DNA from: Desulfovibrionaceae bacterium
Lineage (GTDB): Bacteria > Desulfobacterota > Desulfovibrionia > Desulfovibrionales > Desulfovibrionaceae
Direction of reading: 5' to 3'
DNA length: 64,000 nucleotides
NCBI GenBank assembly: GCA_009783025.1
Contig: WRHY01000001.1
Coordinates: 186,001 to 250,000 of the forward strand
This document shows, in pieces, positions 29,301 to 37,759 of the stretch (position 1 is the stretch's first letter; each line of letters opens with the position of its first letter). The notes beneath the pieces are model-generated. The model was not told the DNA's origin. It saw only the letters and a program-made list of their open reading frames with translations, and ran no database searches. Made by a program: the position numbers and the translations under genes.

Positions 29301-29577
29301 GGGCGGCACCGGGCTTAACCTGACCAGCGCGGACTATGTCATCCATTATGATCCGTGGTGGAATCCGGCCGTGGAAAATCAGGCCACGGACCGCACGCAC
29401 CGTATCGGCCAGACCCGCCAGGTCTTTGCTTACAAGCTGATCTGCCGGAACACGGTGGAAGAAAAGATTCTGGGTTTGCAAGACGCCAAAAAGGGCGTGG
29501 CCGAGTCGATCATTCCGGGCGCGGAAGCCTGGAAGTCCCTCTCGCGCGAAGACCTGGAGATGCTTTTCGAGGTGTAG
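26371..29577 (+). CDS. SWIM zinc-finger SNF2-family ATPase
   Basis: A 1,068-residue protein. A SWIM zinc finger (C78-x-C80-x7-C88-x-H90) is at the N-terminus. Next is a long helicase-associated region to about residue 590, then the two RecA-like lobes of an SNF2 motor: GILADEMGLGKT (Walker A, near 630), LDEAQNIKN (DEAQ box, near 730), SGTPIENNLFELW, and the C-terminal lobe with LVFSQFVQML, SLKAGGTGLNLTSADYV and ATDRTHRIGQ. It resembles bacterial HepA/SWIM-SNF2 translocases that remodel protein-nucleic acid complexes. No nuclease or methylase gene adjoins it. No clear ribosome site precedes ATG 26371. Confidence 0.92.
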   Translation: MDEHQVKSILQEFTKDSIPEYIVDAARELIGESGVQKLTLKKDESFWEVEGSIQGEDFQIYGPKLTISLREENVSYHCNCPDSFSGACRHVAATALKLQSSLEVRQDTVEQRVKPRTDWRQTFRSFFSTEIEPEAGKHYLILRFYPEPGRLQVAFFRGRQNKSGLSSVHNEITLEQIIGSPEMCDLSPDLPHVATLIARHEEYSGHRVTIPDGLLTWFLWAVRKEYYLLWEDSDAPCRIEQRTMHLKFRPDFNEDLGLTFDVLLHHEGKPPVTIEGTETTFHGQMPLWVCWNRSFYPVYTTIDSRLVQEMTRAPLAIPQEDISEFLDRVWSRLPSSALYGQEDFLRRMEPYFVPASYNPKLFLDEEGSLLTLQIQNVYETIHGEFIMPGPNPDFQTGSYLYENKTYLVRRQQEEEAALTNMLLEIKFQPRNARVWFLEPDEAIAFLLDIYPKLVESYRVYGESALTRYKVRLSQPVITAEVKSDEKEKWFNLDIDIQYEGQSVPLEKIWKAWTQGKRYVQLKDGSYSSLPETWLERVAHKLQALGLDPSKPPKEQFAQFEAPVLDSLLDDLPGAVTDSFWDDLREKIHTFKEIKPVPPPKGLHAELRGYQKQGLAYLNFLREYHFGGILADEMGLGKTVQTLSFIQHMVEHGSTLPNLIVVPTSVLPNWEREAEKFVPSLKILTIYGTRRESMFKQIKKSDLVLTTYALLRRDLEELQKHEFNTIILDEAQNIKNPNTITARSVRHIKADMRLCLSGTPIENNLFELWSLFEFLMPGFLGAQHAFKRGVVKPIKEGDEESLSFLRTRVRPFILRRTKSEVAKDLPPKIENTYFCGLADEQAELYAMLAKKLKEQVLSTVDKNGIAKSQMSILDALLKLRQICCHPRLLKLDLPGVSTNLPSGKFDAFKDMVTDIVEEGHRVLVFSQFVQMLHIIRSWLQISGTPFCYLDGASKDRFEQVDRFNNSPDIPIFLISLKAGGTGLNLTSADYVIHYDPWWNPAVENQATDRTHRIGQTRQVFAYKLICRNTVEEKILGLQDAKKGVAESIIPGAEAWKSLSREDLEMLFEV

Positions 29578-29680
29578 GGGGTATGCGGTATGGGGCGCGG
29601 GTGATCTTCTCGCGTCGAATGCGGGCCGGAGATAAAGGAAGGATTCTGTTCAGAGGCATCTGCGAGCCATTGCCTTTCCA

Positions 29681-29829
29681 GGGGCTGTTTCCAAATAAGG
29701 AATTTTGCTCCAAGAGCAAGGAACCCGGCCCTTTTTGCGGAGGAAGTGTACTCTTATGGTACTCGACCGGAGCAAAAAGGGCCGGGTGACGCAGCTATTT
29801 GGACAAAAGAACTATTTGGAGACAGCACC
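29681..29829 (-). repeat. Mirror-hairpin element, copy 4 (149 bp)
   Basis: Centred at 29755 on GTAC-TCTTATG-GTAC. CAAGGAA (29717-29723) faces TGACG (29787-29791). Inner stem CCCGGCCCTTTTTG / CAAAAAGGGCCGGG; ends GCTGTTTCCAAATA / TATTTGGAGACAGC. Inverted relative to, and nearly identical with, copy 2. It ends 3 bases before the nrdJ stop codon in a convergent gap. The preceding 100 bases (29578-29680) contain GTGATCTTCTCGCGTCG, a match to the outer arm of copy 1. Confidence 0.88.
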
Positions 29830-29832
29830 TGC

Positions 29833-32079
29833 CTAACCGCACTTGGTATAAGCACACGCCGGACAAATCAGGCAGCCTTCCTGGAACACCAGGACTTCAT
29901 CACACTCAGAACAGCGTTGCGCTCCAAGGCCATTTTCGTCGTACACCGACTTCTTGGACTTGAGGTAACGGTTTTCCAGCACCCAGGCGATGCCGTCCGG
30001 GATGGACTGCACCTGACCCTGCTTGCCGGGCTGGAAGACCTGGGTCTCGCCGCCTATCCCCTTGATCTGCTGCACGATTTTCTTCACTTCAATGCCCGAA
30101 CGCAAGGCCAGAGATACCAGTCGGCCGACGGCTTCTGCCTTGGCCGTGGTGGAGCGCCCGGATTTGCCGATGGTGACAAAGGCCTCAAAGGGCTTGCCGT
30201 CCACCTCGTTGATGGTCACATACATGATGCCGTGGCCGGTGCGCACTTTCTGCGTAAAGCCGTAGACCAGGTCGGGCCGATCGCGCACGATGCGGTTCTT
30301 CTCTTCCGCTGCTTCGGTTTCGCCTTCGCCGGTGCGCAAAACCTGCATGCTCTTGCAGCCGTCGCGGTAAACGGTCACGCCCTTGCAGCCCATTTCATAG
30401 GCCATCCAGTAAATACGGCGGATATCATCCACAGTGGCCGAGTTGGGCAGGTTGACGGTTTTGGACACGGCATTGTCCGTGTGAGACTGGAACGCGGCCT
30501 GCATGCGCAGGTGCCAGAGCGGTTCAATGTCCATGGCGGTCACAAAGACCTTGCGCAGTTCTTCAGGCAGGTAATCCATGCCCGCGACGCTGCCTTTGAG
30601 GGCAACGGTATCCATGAGCTTTTTGCTGTAGGAATCAGTATCTTTGAGGGCCTGCTCGAAATGGGGATTGATCTCCACCAGGCGCTCGCCGTCCATGACG
30701 TTGCGTGAGAAGCACAGGGCAAAGAGCGGCTCAATGCCGGAGGAGCAGCCCGCAATGATCGACAAAGTGCCGGTGGGCGCAATGGTGGTTACCGTGGCGT
30801 TGCGGAAGGGGCCTTGCTCTTTTTTGGCGAAGGTCGAATGATCGTAGGCCGGGAAGGCGTGACGCTCCCTGGCCAGGGTTTTGGAAGCGGCGCGGCTTTC
30901 CTCCTGCACAAAATTCATGGTTTTTTCGGCCAGTAGAATGGCTTCCTGGCTGTTGTAAGGAATGCCCATCTGGTAGAGCAGATCGGCCCAGCCCATGACC
31001 CCGAGCCCTATCTTGCGATTCAGGTGCACCTTGTCGGTGATCTGTTGCAAGGGAAAACGGGAGGCGTCAATCACGTTGTCCAGGAAGCGGACGGAAAGAT
31101 GGATGGTTTCGCGCAAATCGTCCCAGTTCACGCCCTCGTCGCCGGACTTGCCGGGGATAAAAAACTTGGAAAGGTTGATGGAACCAAGGTTACAGGCTTC
31201 ATAGGGCAGCAGGGGTTGTTCGCCGCAGGGGTTGGTGGACTCGATTTCCCCTTGATCGGGCGTGGGATTGTCGCGGTTGATGCGGTCAATGAAGACAATA
31301 CCGGGGTCGCCGCTTTCCCATGCTTTCTGGACCAGTATTTCAAAAACTTCGCGGGCGTTGAGGCGGCCGCATTCTTCCCTGGAATGCGGGGCCAGCAGGG
31401 GGTATTCCTCTTCCTTTTCCACAGCCTTCATAAAGTCTTCGGTCAGGGCCACGGACAGGTTGAAGTTGTTGAATTCCCCCTCGCGTTCTTTGGCCCGGAT
31501 GAATTCCATGATGTCCGGGTGATCCACGCGCAGGATGCCCATGTTAGCCCCGCGACGGGTGCCGCCCTGCTTGATTTGTTCGGTGGCCGTGTTGAAGATG
31601 CGCAGGAAAGACAGCGGGCCGGAAGCCACGCCGCCGGTAGAGCCCACGCGGCTGTCTTTGGGACGGAGCCGGGTGAAGGAAAAGCCCGTGCCGCCGCCGG
31701 ATTTGTGAATCATGGCCGCATGCTTGACCGCATCAAAGATTTCTTCAATGGAATCGCCCACGGGCAGCACAAAACAGGCGGAAAGCTGCCCCAGGCCCGT
31801 GCCCGCGTTCATCAAGGTGGGCGAGTTGGGCAGGAACTTCCAACTGGTCATTAACTCGTAAAAGGCCAAGGCCAGGGCGTCGGTCTTCCAGGGGGATTTT
31901 TTGCCGTACTTAGACTCTTCCGCGGCAATGGCCGAAGCCACGCGCCAGAACATGTCCTGGGCGTTTTCAAGAACTTCGGCGTTGGGACCTTTGCGGAAAT
32001 AGCGCTTACCAAGAACAACGGCGGCATTGGGGTTAATATCTACCGGGGGAAGCTTCGCGGGTTTTTTGGGTGCAGCCAT
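29833..32079 (-). CDS. nrdJ: B12-dependent (class II) ribonucleotide reductase
   Basis: A 748-residue adenosylcobalamin-dependent ribonucleotide reductase. It shows FLPNSPTLMNAGTGLGQLSACFVLPV near residue 85, KSGGGTGFSFTRLRP, the finger-loop NPCGEQPLL (catalytic Cys), GVMGWADLL, and the NrdJ C-terminal zinc-binding tail with two C-x2-C pairs (RCSECDEV, CLICPAC). It reduces ribonucleotides to deoxyribonucleotides without oxygen, suiting an anaerobe. ATG 32079 begins after a short leader. I looked for a cobalamin riboswitch upstream (32080-32214) and saw none convincing. Confidence 0.95.
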   Translation of the reverse strand: MAAPKKPAKLPPVDINPNAAVVLGKRYFRKGPNAEVLENAQDMFWRVASAIAAEESKYGKKSPWKTDALALAFYELMTSWKFLPNSPTLMNAGTGLGQLSACFVLPVGDSIEEIFDAVKHAAMIHKSGGGTGFSFTRLRPKDSRVGSTGGVASGPLSFLRIFNTATEQIKQGGTRRGANMGILRVDHPDIMEFIRAKEREGEFNNFNLSVALTEDFMKAVEKEEEYPLLAPHSREECGRLNAREVFEILVQKAWESGDPGIVFIDRINRDNPTPDQGEIESTNPCGEQPLLPYEACNLGSINLSKFFIPGKSGDEGVNWDDLRETIHLSVRFLDNVIDASRFPLQQITDKVHLNRKIGLGVMGWADLLYQMGIPYNSQEAILLAEKTMNFVQEESRAASKTLARERHAFPAYDHSTFAKKEQGPFRNATVTTIAPTGTLSIIAGCSSGIEPLFALCFSRNVMDGERLVEINPHFEQALKDTDSYSKKLMDTVALKGSVAGMDYLPEELRKVFVTAMDIEPLWHLRMQAAFQSHTDNAVSKTVNLPNSATVDDIRRIYWMAYEMGCKGVTVYRDGCKSMQVLRTGEGETEAAEEKNRIVRDRPDLVYGFTQKVRTGHGIMYVTINEVDGKPFEAFVTIGKSGRSTTAKAEAVGRLVSLALRSGIEVKKIVQQIKGIGGETQVFQPGKQGQVQSIPDGIAWVLENRYLKSKKSVYDENGLGAQRCSECDEVLVFQEGCLICPACAYTKCG

Positions 32080-32214
32080 AATTTTTCTTGTAATTGTAAA
32101 GGGTTGATGAGGATATTAACAGCATTTCAACTAAAAAAATCTACTTCATTTCAGGCCAAAAAGCCAGCCTTGCGGATGGGTTTGAAAAAAATGGACTGTT
32201 CGCGGGCGTCGCGT

Positions 32215-33021
32215 TCAGGCGGCAGTGAGAATGCTGTAGATCATTTGCGCGGCAATGACAAAAAGCAGGCAGGCAAAGACCTTTTTCAGTTTGGGCACAG
32301 GCAGCTTATGGGACAGTTTCGCGCCAAGGGGCGCGGTACACACGCTGGCCGCCGCAATGCCGATCAGGGCGGGCACATAGATGAAACCGAGGTGCGGGCC
32401 GGGCAGGCCGGGGGTGCCCAGGCCGTTGACCAGGAATCCAACGGCGCCGGCCAGGGCAATGGGAAAGCCGATAGCCGCCGAAGTGCCGATGGCCTTGTGC
32501 ATGGGCACGTTACACCATGCCATATAAGGCACGGACAGGGTGCCCCCGCCGATACCCACAAAGCTGGATACCACGCCGATTACCCCGCCCGCAACGCTGT
32601 TGCCGAGCAGGCCGGGTATTTCACGCGAGGCCTTGGGCTTGATGTTCAGCAGCATCTGAATGCCCACGTAAAGCAAAAAGGCGACGAAAAAGCCCTTGAG
32701 CAGGGTCGTGGGCAGGTGTGCGGCCACCCGGCTGCCCAGAAGGGTGCCGAGGATGATGCCGGGAGTGATGGATTTGACAATGGCCCAGATAACCGCGTGA
32801 TTGCGATGGTGGGCCATGAAACTGGAGATGGAGGTGAACATGATCGTGGCCAGCGAGGTGCCGAGCGCCATGTGGTGCAGGTGTTCGCCTGTGATCCCCT
32901 GTAGCGCGAAGGCATAGTTGAGCATCGGCACAATAACCAGGCCGCCGCCCACACCGAGCAGGCCAGCCAGCACCCCGGCAAAAGAACCCAGAATCAGGTA
33001 CAGAAGGATGGAAGTGAGCAT
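32215..33021 (-). CDS. TauE/SafE-family anion permease
   Basis: A 268-residue membrane protein with about eight hydrophobic segments. Two related glycine-rich motifs, GLLGVGGGLVIVPML near residue 20 and SFVGIGGGTLSVPYM near 160, are the duplicated signature of TauE/SafE permeases. Members export or import sulfite, sulfonates, sulfoacetate or related anions. In a sulfidogenic organism an organosulfur or sulfite role is plausible but not shown. It begins 10 bases after the stop of the upstream 94-residue gene, so they are co-transcribed. Confidence 0.88.
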   Translation of the reverse strand: MLTSILLYLILGSFAGVLAGLLGVGGGLVIVPMLNYAFALQGITGEHLHHMALGTSLATIMFTSISSFMAHHRNHAVIWAIVKSITPGIILGTLLGSRVAAHLPTTLLKGFFVAFLLYVGIQMLLNIKPKASREIPGLLGNSVAGGVIGVVSSFVGIGGGTLSVPYMAWCNVPMHKAIGTSAAIGFPIALAGAVGFLVNGLGTPGLPGPHLGFIYVPALIGIAAASVCTAPLGAKLSHKLPVPKLKKVFACLLFVIAAQMIYSILTAA

Positions 33022-33031
33022 GGCCTCTCCG

Positions 33032-33316
33032 TTAGTTCTTCAACCACTCCTGCAAAATGGCGATCAGCTTTTCCGCCTGTTCGTTGCTGGAGATATTGAA
33101 TTTGGACTGGGCTTTGTATTCGCCGCCGATCTTCTTATAGCGGCGGATGCTGTAGCGGTCCTTGCTGTAGGCCTGCTTGGCCGGTTCCCACTGCTGATAG
33201 CGGAATACGATGGTCGTCCAGGCGCCCTTGCTGAGCACGGCCTTGTCCAGTTCCTTGACGACATCGATACCGTCTTCCTCGTAATTGATGGTCAGTTCTT
33301 CAATGCTTTCGGCCAT
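33032..33316 (-). CDS. Conserved hypothetical, 94 aa
   Basis: A small soluble acidic/basic protein (ELTINYEEDGIDVVKELDKAV, RYSIRRYKKIGGEYKAQSKF) with a predicted alpha/beta pattern and no Cys or signal peptide. It starts 31 bases after the trpS stop and precedes the TauE permease gene, forming one leftward transcript. I do not recognise a family. AAAGGAC-type ribosome site before ATG 33316 supports translation. Confidence 0.75.
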   Translation of the reverse strand: MAESIEELTINYEEDGIDVVKELDKAVLSKGAWTTIVFRYQQWEPAKQAYSKDRYSIRRYKKIGGEYKAQSKFNISSNEQAEKLIAILQEWLKN

Positions 33317-33347
33317 GCAAGAGTCCTTTTCTTAGATTGAACCGGCT

Positions 33348-34367
33348 TTAAAATCCCAACTTTTCCCTGACGCCGTCCAAGGTTTTACGAGCTTCGGCCC
33401 GGGCCTTTGCATCGCCCGCCTCGAGCACTTCCCAGACCCGTTTGGGGTTGGCGTCCAGCAGGGCGCGGCGCTCCTGCAGCGGAGCCAGGAAAGCTTCCAG
33501 GCTTTTGAGCAGAATGGCTTTGCAGTCCACACAGCCGAGTGCGGCACTGGTACACCCGGCCCGGATTTCCGCCTGGGTGTCGTTGTCGGTAAGAAGTTCG
33601 TGATAGGGGAAAAGGTTGCACTCATCAGGATTCCCCGGATCAGTGCGGCGCAGGCGGGCCTTGTCAGTAAGCATGCCTTTGACCTTGGGCGCAATCGTGT
33701 CCATGCCTTCACGCAACTGGATGGTATTGTTGTAGCTCTTGGACATTTTACGTCCGTCCAGGCCGGGGCATTTGGCCTGCGGAGTGAGGCGGGCCTCGGG
33801 TTCAGGAAAGAAGTCGCCGTACAAGTGGTTGAAGCGGCGGCAAATTTCGCGGGAAAGTTCCAGGTGCGGCACTTGATCCTGGCCGACCGGCACCCAGCGC
33901 GGACGGTATATAATGATGTCCGAGGTCATGAGCACCGGGTAGCCAAGAAAGCCGTAAGTACCCAGATCCTTGTGCGAAAGTTGCTGGAGTTGCTCCTTGT
34001 AGGTGGGGCAACGCTCCAGCCAACTGACCGGGGTGATCATGGACAGCAAAAGGTGCAGTTCGGCATGTTCCTTGATGTGCGACTGCCGGAAAATAACGCT
34101 CTTTTCCGGGTCAAGCCCGGCCACCAGCCAGTCTTTGACCAGTTCGGGCACAAAGTCCCTGATGCTCAACGGGCTTTCATACTCGCTGGTAAGCGCGTGC
34201 CAATCGGCCACAAAAAAGAAGGTCTCCATTTCTTCCTGCATGGCGACCCAGTTCTTGATCACGCCGAAATAGTGGCCGAGGTGCAATGCGCCGGTGGGGC
34301 GCATGCCGGAGACTGCCCGGTGGGCGGCGCTCTTGTTCAAAGCGGTTAGACTTGTGTCAGCGGACAC
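33348..34367 (-). CDS. trpS: Tryptophanyl-tRNA synthetase
   Basis: A 339-residue class Ic aminoacyl-tRNA synthetase. The HIGH motif appears as HLGHYFG near residue 28 and KMSKS near 208. SGMRPTGALHLGH and the tryptophan pocket region (MTSDIIIYRPRWVPVGQDQVPHLE) fit bacterial TrpRS. It charges tRNA-Trp in the cytoplasm. Length matches the family. It lies downstream of the M50 protease gene on the same strand. Confidence 0.96.
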   Translation of the reverse strand: MSADTSLTALNKSAAHRAVSGMRPTGALHLGHYFGVIKNWVAMQEEMETFFFVADWHALTSEYESPLSIRDFVPELVKDWLVAGLDPEKSVIFRQSHIKEHAELHLLLSMITPVSWLERCPTYKEQLQQLSHKDLGTYGFLGYPVLMTSDIIIYRPRWVPVGQDQVPHLELSREICRRFNHLYGDFFPEPEARLTPQAKCPGLDGRKMSKSYNNTIQLREGMDTIAPKVKGMLTDKARLRRTDPGNPDECNLFPYHELLTDNDTQAEIRAGCTSAALGCVDCKAILLKSLEAFLAPLQERRALLDANPKRVWEVLEAGDAKARAEARKTLDGVREKLGF

Positions 34368-34424
34368 GGACGTACCTCTCTTTGGAGGGGCGCTGCCCCA
34401 ATACTCAATTAATAGGGTCTGACC

Positions 34425-35108
34425 CTAAGCTACGGATAGGCCGACCAGGCTGAAAACCAGCCTGGTGCTGAACCTGAGCAGCGGGATCAGCACCGTGTTG
34501 ACGGCGCCGAAGCCGATCAGCAAAATGATGATGATCATGCCGAAGCGCCCGATGGAGGCATAGGCCTGGGCCAGGGAGGGCGGCAGCAGGCCTTCCACAA
34601 TGTGGCTGCCGTCCAGGGGCGGGATGGGCATGAGGTTGAACCAGGCCAGGGCGCAGTTGATGCTTACGCCGTAGATGGCTGATTCCAGAATAAAGTGCTG
34701 CACCGGCGAGCTGATCCCGGCTACGGACAGGTTGATGATCAGCTTGGCGATCAGGGCGCACAGGATGGCCACCAGAAAATTGGTCAGCGGTCCGGCCACG
34801 GACACAAGCATCATGCCCTGGCGCGGGTATTTGAAATAACGGGGGTTCACGGGCACGGGCTTGGCCCAGCCAATGACAAAGGGACGGGTAAAGATGGCGG
34901 TGAACACAAACATGCCCAGGCCCATGGGATCAATGTGCCGGACAGGGTTGAAGGTCAACCGCCCGAGCACCTTGGCCGTGGGGTCGCCCATTTTATAGGC
35001 GGTCCAGCCGTGGGCTATTTCGTGACAGATAATGCCGAAAAGGGCCGGCACAATTGCCAGCCCGACGGTATATAAAGCGGCGTTGAGATCAAAGTTTGAC
35101 AGATTCAT
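34425..35108 (-). CDS. Site-2-protease-like M50 metallopeptidase
   Basis: A 227-residue intramembrane protease with about six hydrophobic segments. The zinc motif is HEIAH (near residue 29) and the third ligand region is NLMPIPPLDGSHI (near 160), matching the compact rhomboid-like S2P/M50 subgroup. Substrates are unknown; relatives cleave anti-sigma factors or membrane-bound regulators. ATG 35108 is preferred over the TTG just upstream. It is flanked by trpS and a single-domain receiver. Confidence 0.9.
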   Translation of the reverse strand: MNLSNFDLNAALYTVGLAIVPALFGIICHEIAHGWTAYKMGDPTAKVLGRLTFNPVRHIDPMGLGMFVFTAIFTRPFVIGWAKPVPVNPRYFKYPRQGMMLVSVAGPLTNFLVAILCALIAKLIINLSVAGISSPVQHFILESAIYGVSINCALAWFNLMPIPPLDGSHIVEGLLPPSLAQAYASIGRFGMIIIILLIGFGAVNTVLIPLLRFSTRLVFSLVGLSVA

Positions 35109-35168
35109 CAAGATTTCCGGCCATAATCTGGAGTACGGCGCGCGGGCCGGGGAGTCCGGCCGGGCGGT

Positions 35169-35540
35169 CTATACCTTCTTTTTGGCCAGGACGGTTTTAA
35201 TGGTATCTTTAAGCCCGGTCAAGTCCACGGACTTCACATTATAGGCATCCGCGGCAATGGATTTCAGATCGTGTTGGAAGCTGTCGTAGGCGGTGCTCAA
35301 AATCACTGCCAGTTCCGTGTCCGTAGCCCGTATGGTCTGCAAAAGATCGAGACCGGTGGCCGGGTTGCCTTCCAGCTTGATATCCAGAATAACCAGATCA
35401 GGCTTTTCGCGTCTGATAACGTCCATAATCGGTTCACGCCCGTCAGACGTGGACACGGTATAGCCCTCTGCCTGCAATTCTTCCTGGTACAGCATGCGGA
35501 TATGGAGTTCGTCGTCCACCACAAGGAGTTTTTTATTCAT
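35169..35540 (-). CDS. Single-domain response regulator
   Basis: A 123-residue CheY-like receiver without an output domain. It has the acidic pair DDE near residue 8, the phospho-acceptor in LVILDIKLEG (near 52), the switch Thr/Ser in ILSTAYD, and the conserved Lys in YNVKSVD. GGAGG lies 7 bases before ATG 35540. No kinase gene is adjacent, so the partner is unknown; it could relay phosphate or bind a target directly. Confidence 0.9.
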   Translation of the reverse strand: MNKKLLVVDDELHIRMLYQEELQAEGYTVSTSDGREPIMDVIRREKPDLVILDIKLEGNPATGLDLLQTIRATDTELAVILSTAYDSFQHDLKSIAADAYNVKSVDLTGLKDTIKTVLAKKKV

Positions 35541-35714
35541 CGAAGGCCTCCGCATAAGGGGGTTGTTGGGCCAAGCTGTCGGGTCATGTGTAAACAATAC
35601 CTTGGCAAGGAGCCCGTTGCAAGAAATATTAATAAGAATGTGGGCTGCTGTGGTAGGGCAAGCCCGATGTGGGAGTTTGCCAGAGCAATTTAACGAGGAG
35701 CGAGACGGTATTCG

Positions 35715-36245
35715 CTATTTGTTTTTCCTGCGCCAGGTCCAGGGGGGCATGGGGTTTTTGTCCGCCCACAAGCCTTTTTTATTCATTCTGGCCTCTTGTT
35801 CCAAAACCCGCCATTTGACGCATAAGGGCTGGCGACAGTAGTTGTCATAGACCCAGGCATGGCCGTTTTTAAGCAGTTCTTCATTCAGTATTCTGCCGTC
35901 AGGCAGGGTGACCAGGGCCACGGTACGGCCGTATTGATCCTTATTAATGACCTTGAGTTCAACTTCGGCAAACAAGGCCAGTGAACGGGCAAAGGCTGTG
36001 GCCGCCTCGCCGCCCGCCTGCCGGGATTCAGGAGCGTCTATGCCGTACAGACGGATGCGCTGCCGTTCTCCCTGCTGGGTAAAGACCGTCAAAGTGTCGC
36101 CGTCCGCCACCGAAATGACGCGGCCGCGCAAAAAAAAGCCTCCGCCCAAGCCGAAGACCGCCAGAAGCAGGAAAAGCACAAACTGCTTCAGCCTGCGTTT
36201 GCTCAGAAAAATCGGTCTCTTACTTTTGCGCCGCCGTTTCACCAT
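35715..36245 (-). CDS. Membrane-anchored thermonuclease (SNase) family protein
   Basis: A 176-residue protein. A strongly basic N-terminus and one transmembrane segment (about 21-40) are followed by a staphylococcal-nuclease-like domain: VISVADGDTLTV, RIRLYGIDAPE (metal and catalytic Arg/Asp), DQYGRTVALV (second Arg) and LLKNGHAWVYDNYC. Catalytic residues look intact, so nuclease activity outside the inner membrane is likely. It begins 9 bases after the stop of the upstream sensor-like gene, forming a pair. Confidence 0.88.
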   Translation of the reverse strand: MVKRRRKSKRPIFLSKRRLKQFVLFLLLAVFGLGGGFFLRGRVISVADGDTLTVFTQQGERQRIRLYGIDAPESRQAGGEAATAFARSLALFAEVELKVINKDQYGRTVALVTLPDGRILNEELLKNGHAWVYDNYCRQPLCVKWRVLEQEARMNKKGLWADKNPMPPWTWRRKNK

Positions 36246-36254
36246 ACCCCCATG

Positions 36255-37121
36255 TTATGCCTGTTCGCGCCGGACCCGCCCGTGGCCCGGAATCAGTATC
36301 AGCCCGGCCAGTCCGGCCAGGGAAAAGCCCGATACGCATAAACCCCTGCGATAGTCGGCTTCATATCTATCCGTGTTCTTATCCGCGCCGCTGCTCCAAA
36401 CCGGGGAAAAACCCTGTCTGGGACGGGCATCAGCGGGCGTGAAAGCGGCAATATGCCAGGTGCTGCGGGGAATCTGCCGCACATACACGACTTGGTCAAC
36501 CGGTGTAGCGTCCGCAAGTGACGATGCGCCCGCGCCGTGATCATCGGCTGTCAGGGTCAGGCCCACGATCTCCCCGGTATACTCCGCGCCTGAAAATTGA
36601 CGGGGCAGGCTGACCTGGAGAAAGCCGCCGCCCGAGAGGGCCGCGCGGGCCATGTTCAGTACAAAGGCCGCGCCGCGCCCGTCAAGGGCATCGGCAAAGT
36701 CCATGCCTTCGGCATCCGGCGCCAGTGGAGAGTGCAGCAGCCTGGTGTCTTCCCAGGCTGTGAAATATATCTCGCCGCCCAGCCCGAAGGTCAGGGTAGA
36801 CAGGGCAGAAGCAATGGCGGGAATGGATTCGCGTTCACCAAAAAGAGAGGGCGAAGCCGAGGCGAGCACGCTGCTCAAGCTGAGCGCGGTACTGTCCACG
36901 GTGGACTGCAAAAGGGCGGCCTGCTCTTTGGAAATGAGAGAAAGTGGCGCGTTGTGCAAGTCCGCCGGAGCGGACTCGGCCACGGCCTCCTTGTGCAGAA
37001 CCAGCAGGTCGGATACACCGAAACCGGCCCAGAGCAAGGCGAAGCCCAGCATGCCGATCACGCCGGCAGCCACGAGTTGGAAGCGTTGCCTGAGGCCTAA
37101 TGCGGAAGAAGTGGCGCTCAT
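36255..37121 (-). CDS. Two-TM periplasmic sensor-like protein without output domain
   Basis: A 288-residue protein. The N-terminal membrane segment (about 18-36) is followed by roughly 220 residues predicted to be periplasmic and a C-terminal membrane segment (about 255-275). The layout resembles a cache-type sensor region of chemoreceptors or kinases, but the chain ends 13 residues after the second segment, so there is no HAMP, kinase or signalling domain. ATG 37121 has GAGGA 5 bases upstream. Function unknown; it may act with a partner protein. Confidence 0.6.
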   Translation of the reverse strand: MSATSSALGLRQRFQLVAAGVIGMLGFALLWAGFGVSDLLVLHKEAVAESAPADLHNAPLSLISKEQAALLQSTVDSTALSLSSVLASASPSLFGERESIPAIASALSTLTFGLGGEIYFTAWEDTRLLHSPLAPDAEGMDFADALDGRGAAFVLNMARAALSGGGFLQVSLPRQFSGAEYTGEIVGLTLTADDHGAGASSLADATPVDQVVYVRQIPRSTWHIAAFTPADARPRQGFSPVWSSGADKNTDRYEADYRRGLCVSGFSLAGLAGLILIPGHGRVRREQA

Positions 37122-37213
37122 AACTATCCTCAAATGAACTTCACCCGGACGGCGAATTCGTCCGGATGCGCCGGAAAACCGACAAATACCTTATCGTTTA
37201 TGCACGAACCGGG

Positions 37214-37232
37214 CCAAACTGAGGTACTACCG
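37214..37232 (+). repeat. Fragment of a mirror-hairpin outer arm
   Basis: The 19 bases from CCAAACTGAGG to CTACCG match the right arm of the element at 62533-62738 (62721-62739) with one mismatch. No partner arm or apex is present nearby, so this looks like a remnant in the 202-base gap before the next gene. Confidence 0.55.
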
Positions 37233-37323
37233 CAATACTTTTTTATTTGAAGCCCGCTTCGCTTTGGAGTATGCATAGTCAGGAAGGCGCGCGTGCCGAA
37301 GCGCGTTCCCCGGGAGAAATCAT

Positions 37324-37716
37324 ATGCAGCGCATGCTGGAAAAAATGGCGAAAAAGCTTAACGACTATGATGAGGCATCCTTGATGCAGCTCTGGCAGCA
37401 TTTCGCCTCCCAGGTGCATGACTTTGAGCCCACGCGGCGCTGGGAAGAGGCTGCCCTGGCTCTTTGCCTGATCCAGGCCGTGCACTGGAAGAATCAGCTT
37501 TTCAACTACCAGTTGGCGTTGTCGGCTAATCCGGCGGACAGGGCCGATATGCCGCCCTTGCCCGACTTTTTTGGCGGGCGGAAAAAGCCCGCGCCGCAAA
37601 AAGCCGATGCGCCCCGGCAAAAGGCCACGGTATTGGCCTTTCCGGGTAAATCATCTTGTCCCGCCGGAAACAGCGAACACCCCGACAGCGACAGACCGTC
37701 CACCCCCGGCGAATAA
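37324..37716 (+). CDS. Conserved hypothetical upstream of purA
   Basis: A 130-residue soluble protein. The first 70 residues are helical ([40 protein letters not shown]), while the last 60 are a Pro/Lys-rich, disordered-looking tail. GGGAG lies 8 bases before ATG 37324. It ends 43 bases before purA on the same strand and probably shares its promoter. No known domain recognised. Confidence 0.7.
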   Translation: MQRMLEKMAKKLNDYDEASLMQLWQHFASQVHDFEPTRRWEEAALALCLIQAVHWKNQLFNYQLALSANPADRADMPPLPDFFGGRKKPAPQKADAPRQKATVLAFPGKSSCPAGNSEHPDSDRPSTPGE

Positions 37717-37759
37717 CAGCGGGGTCGCGGCGCATTCCATTTATTTCAAGGAGAAAGGC

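Noticed and set aside
32080..32214. Cobalamin riboswitch in front of the B12-dependent ribonucleotide reductase
   Set aside because: The leader is short (135 bases to the next gene) and I saw no B12-box or matching stem pattern.
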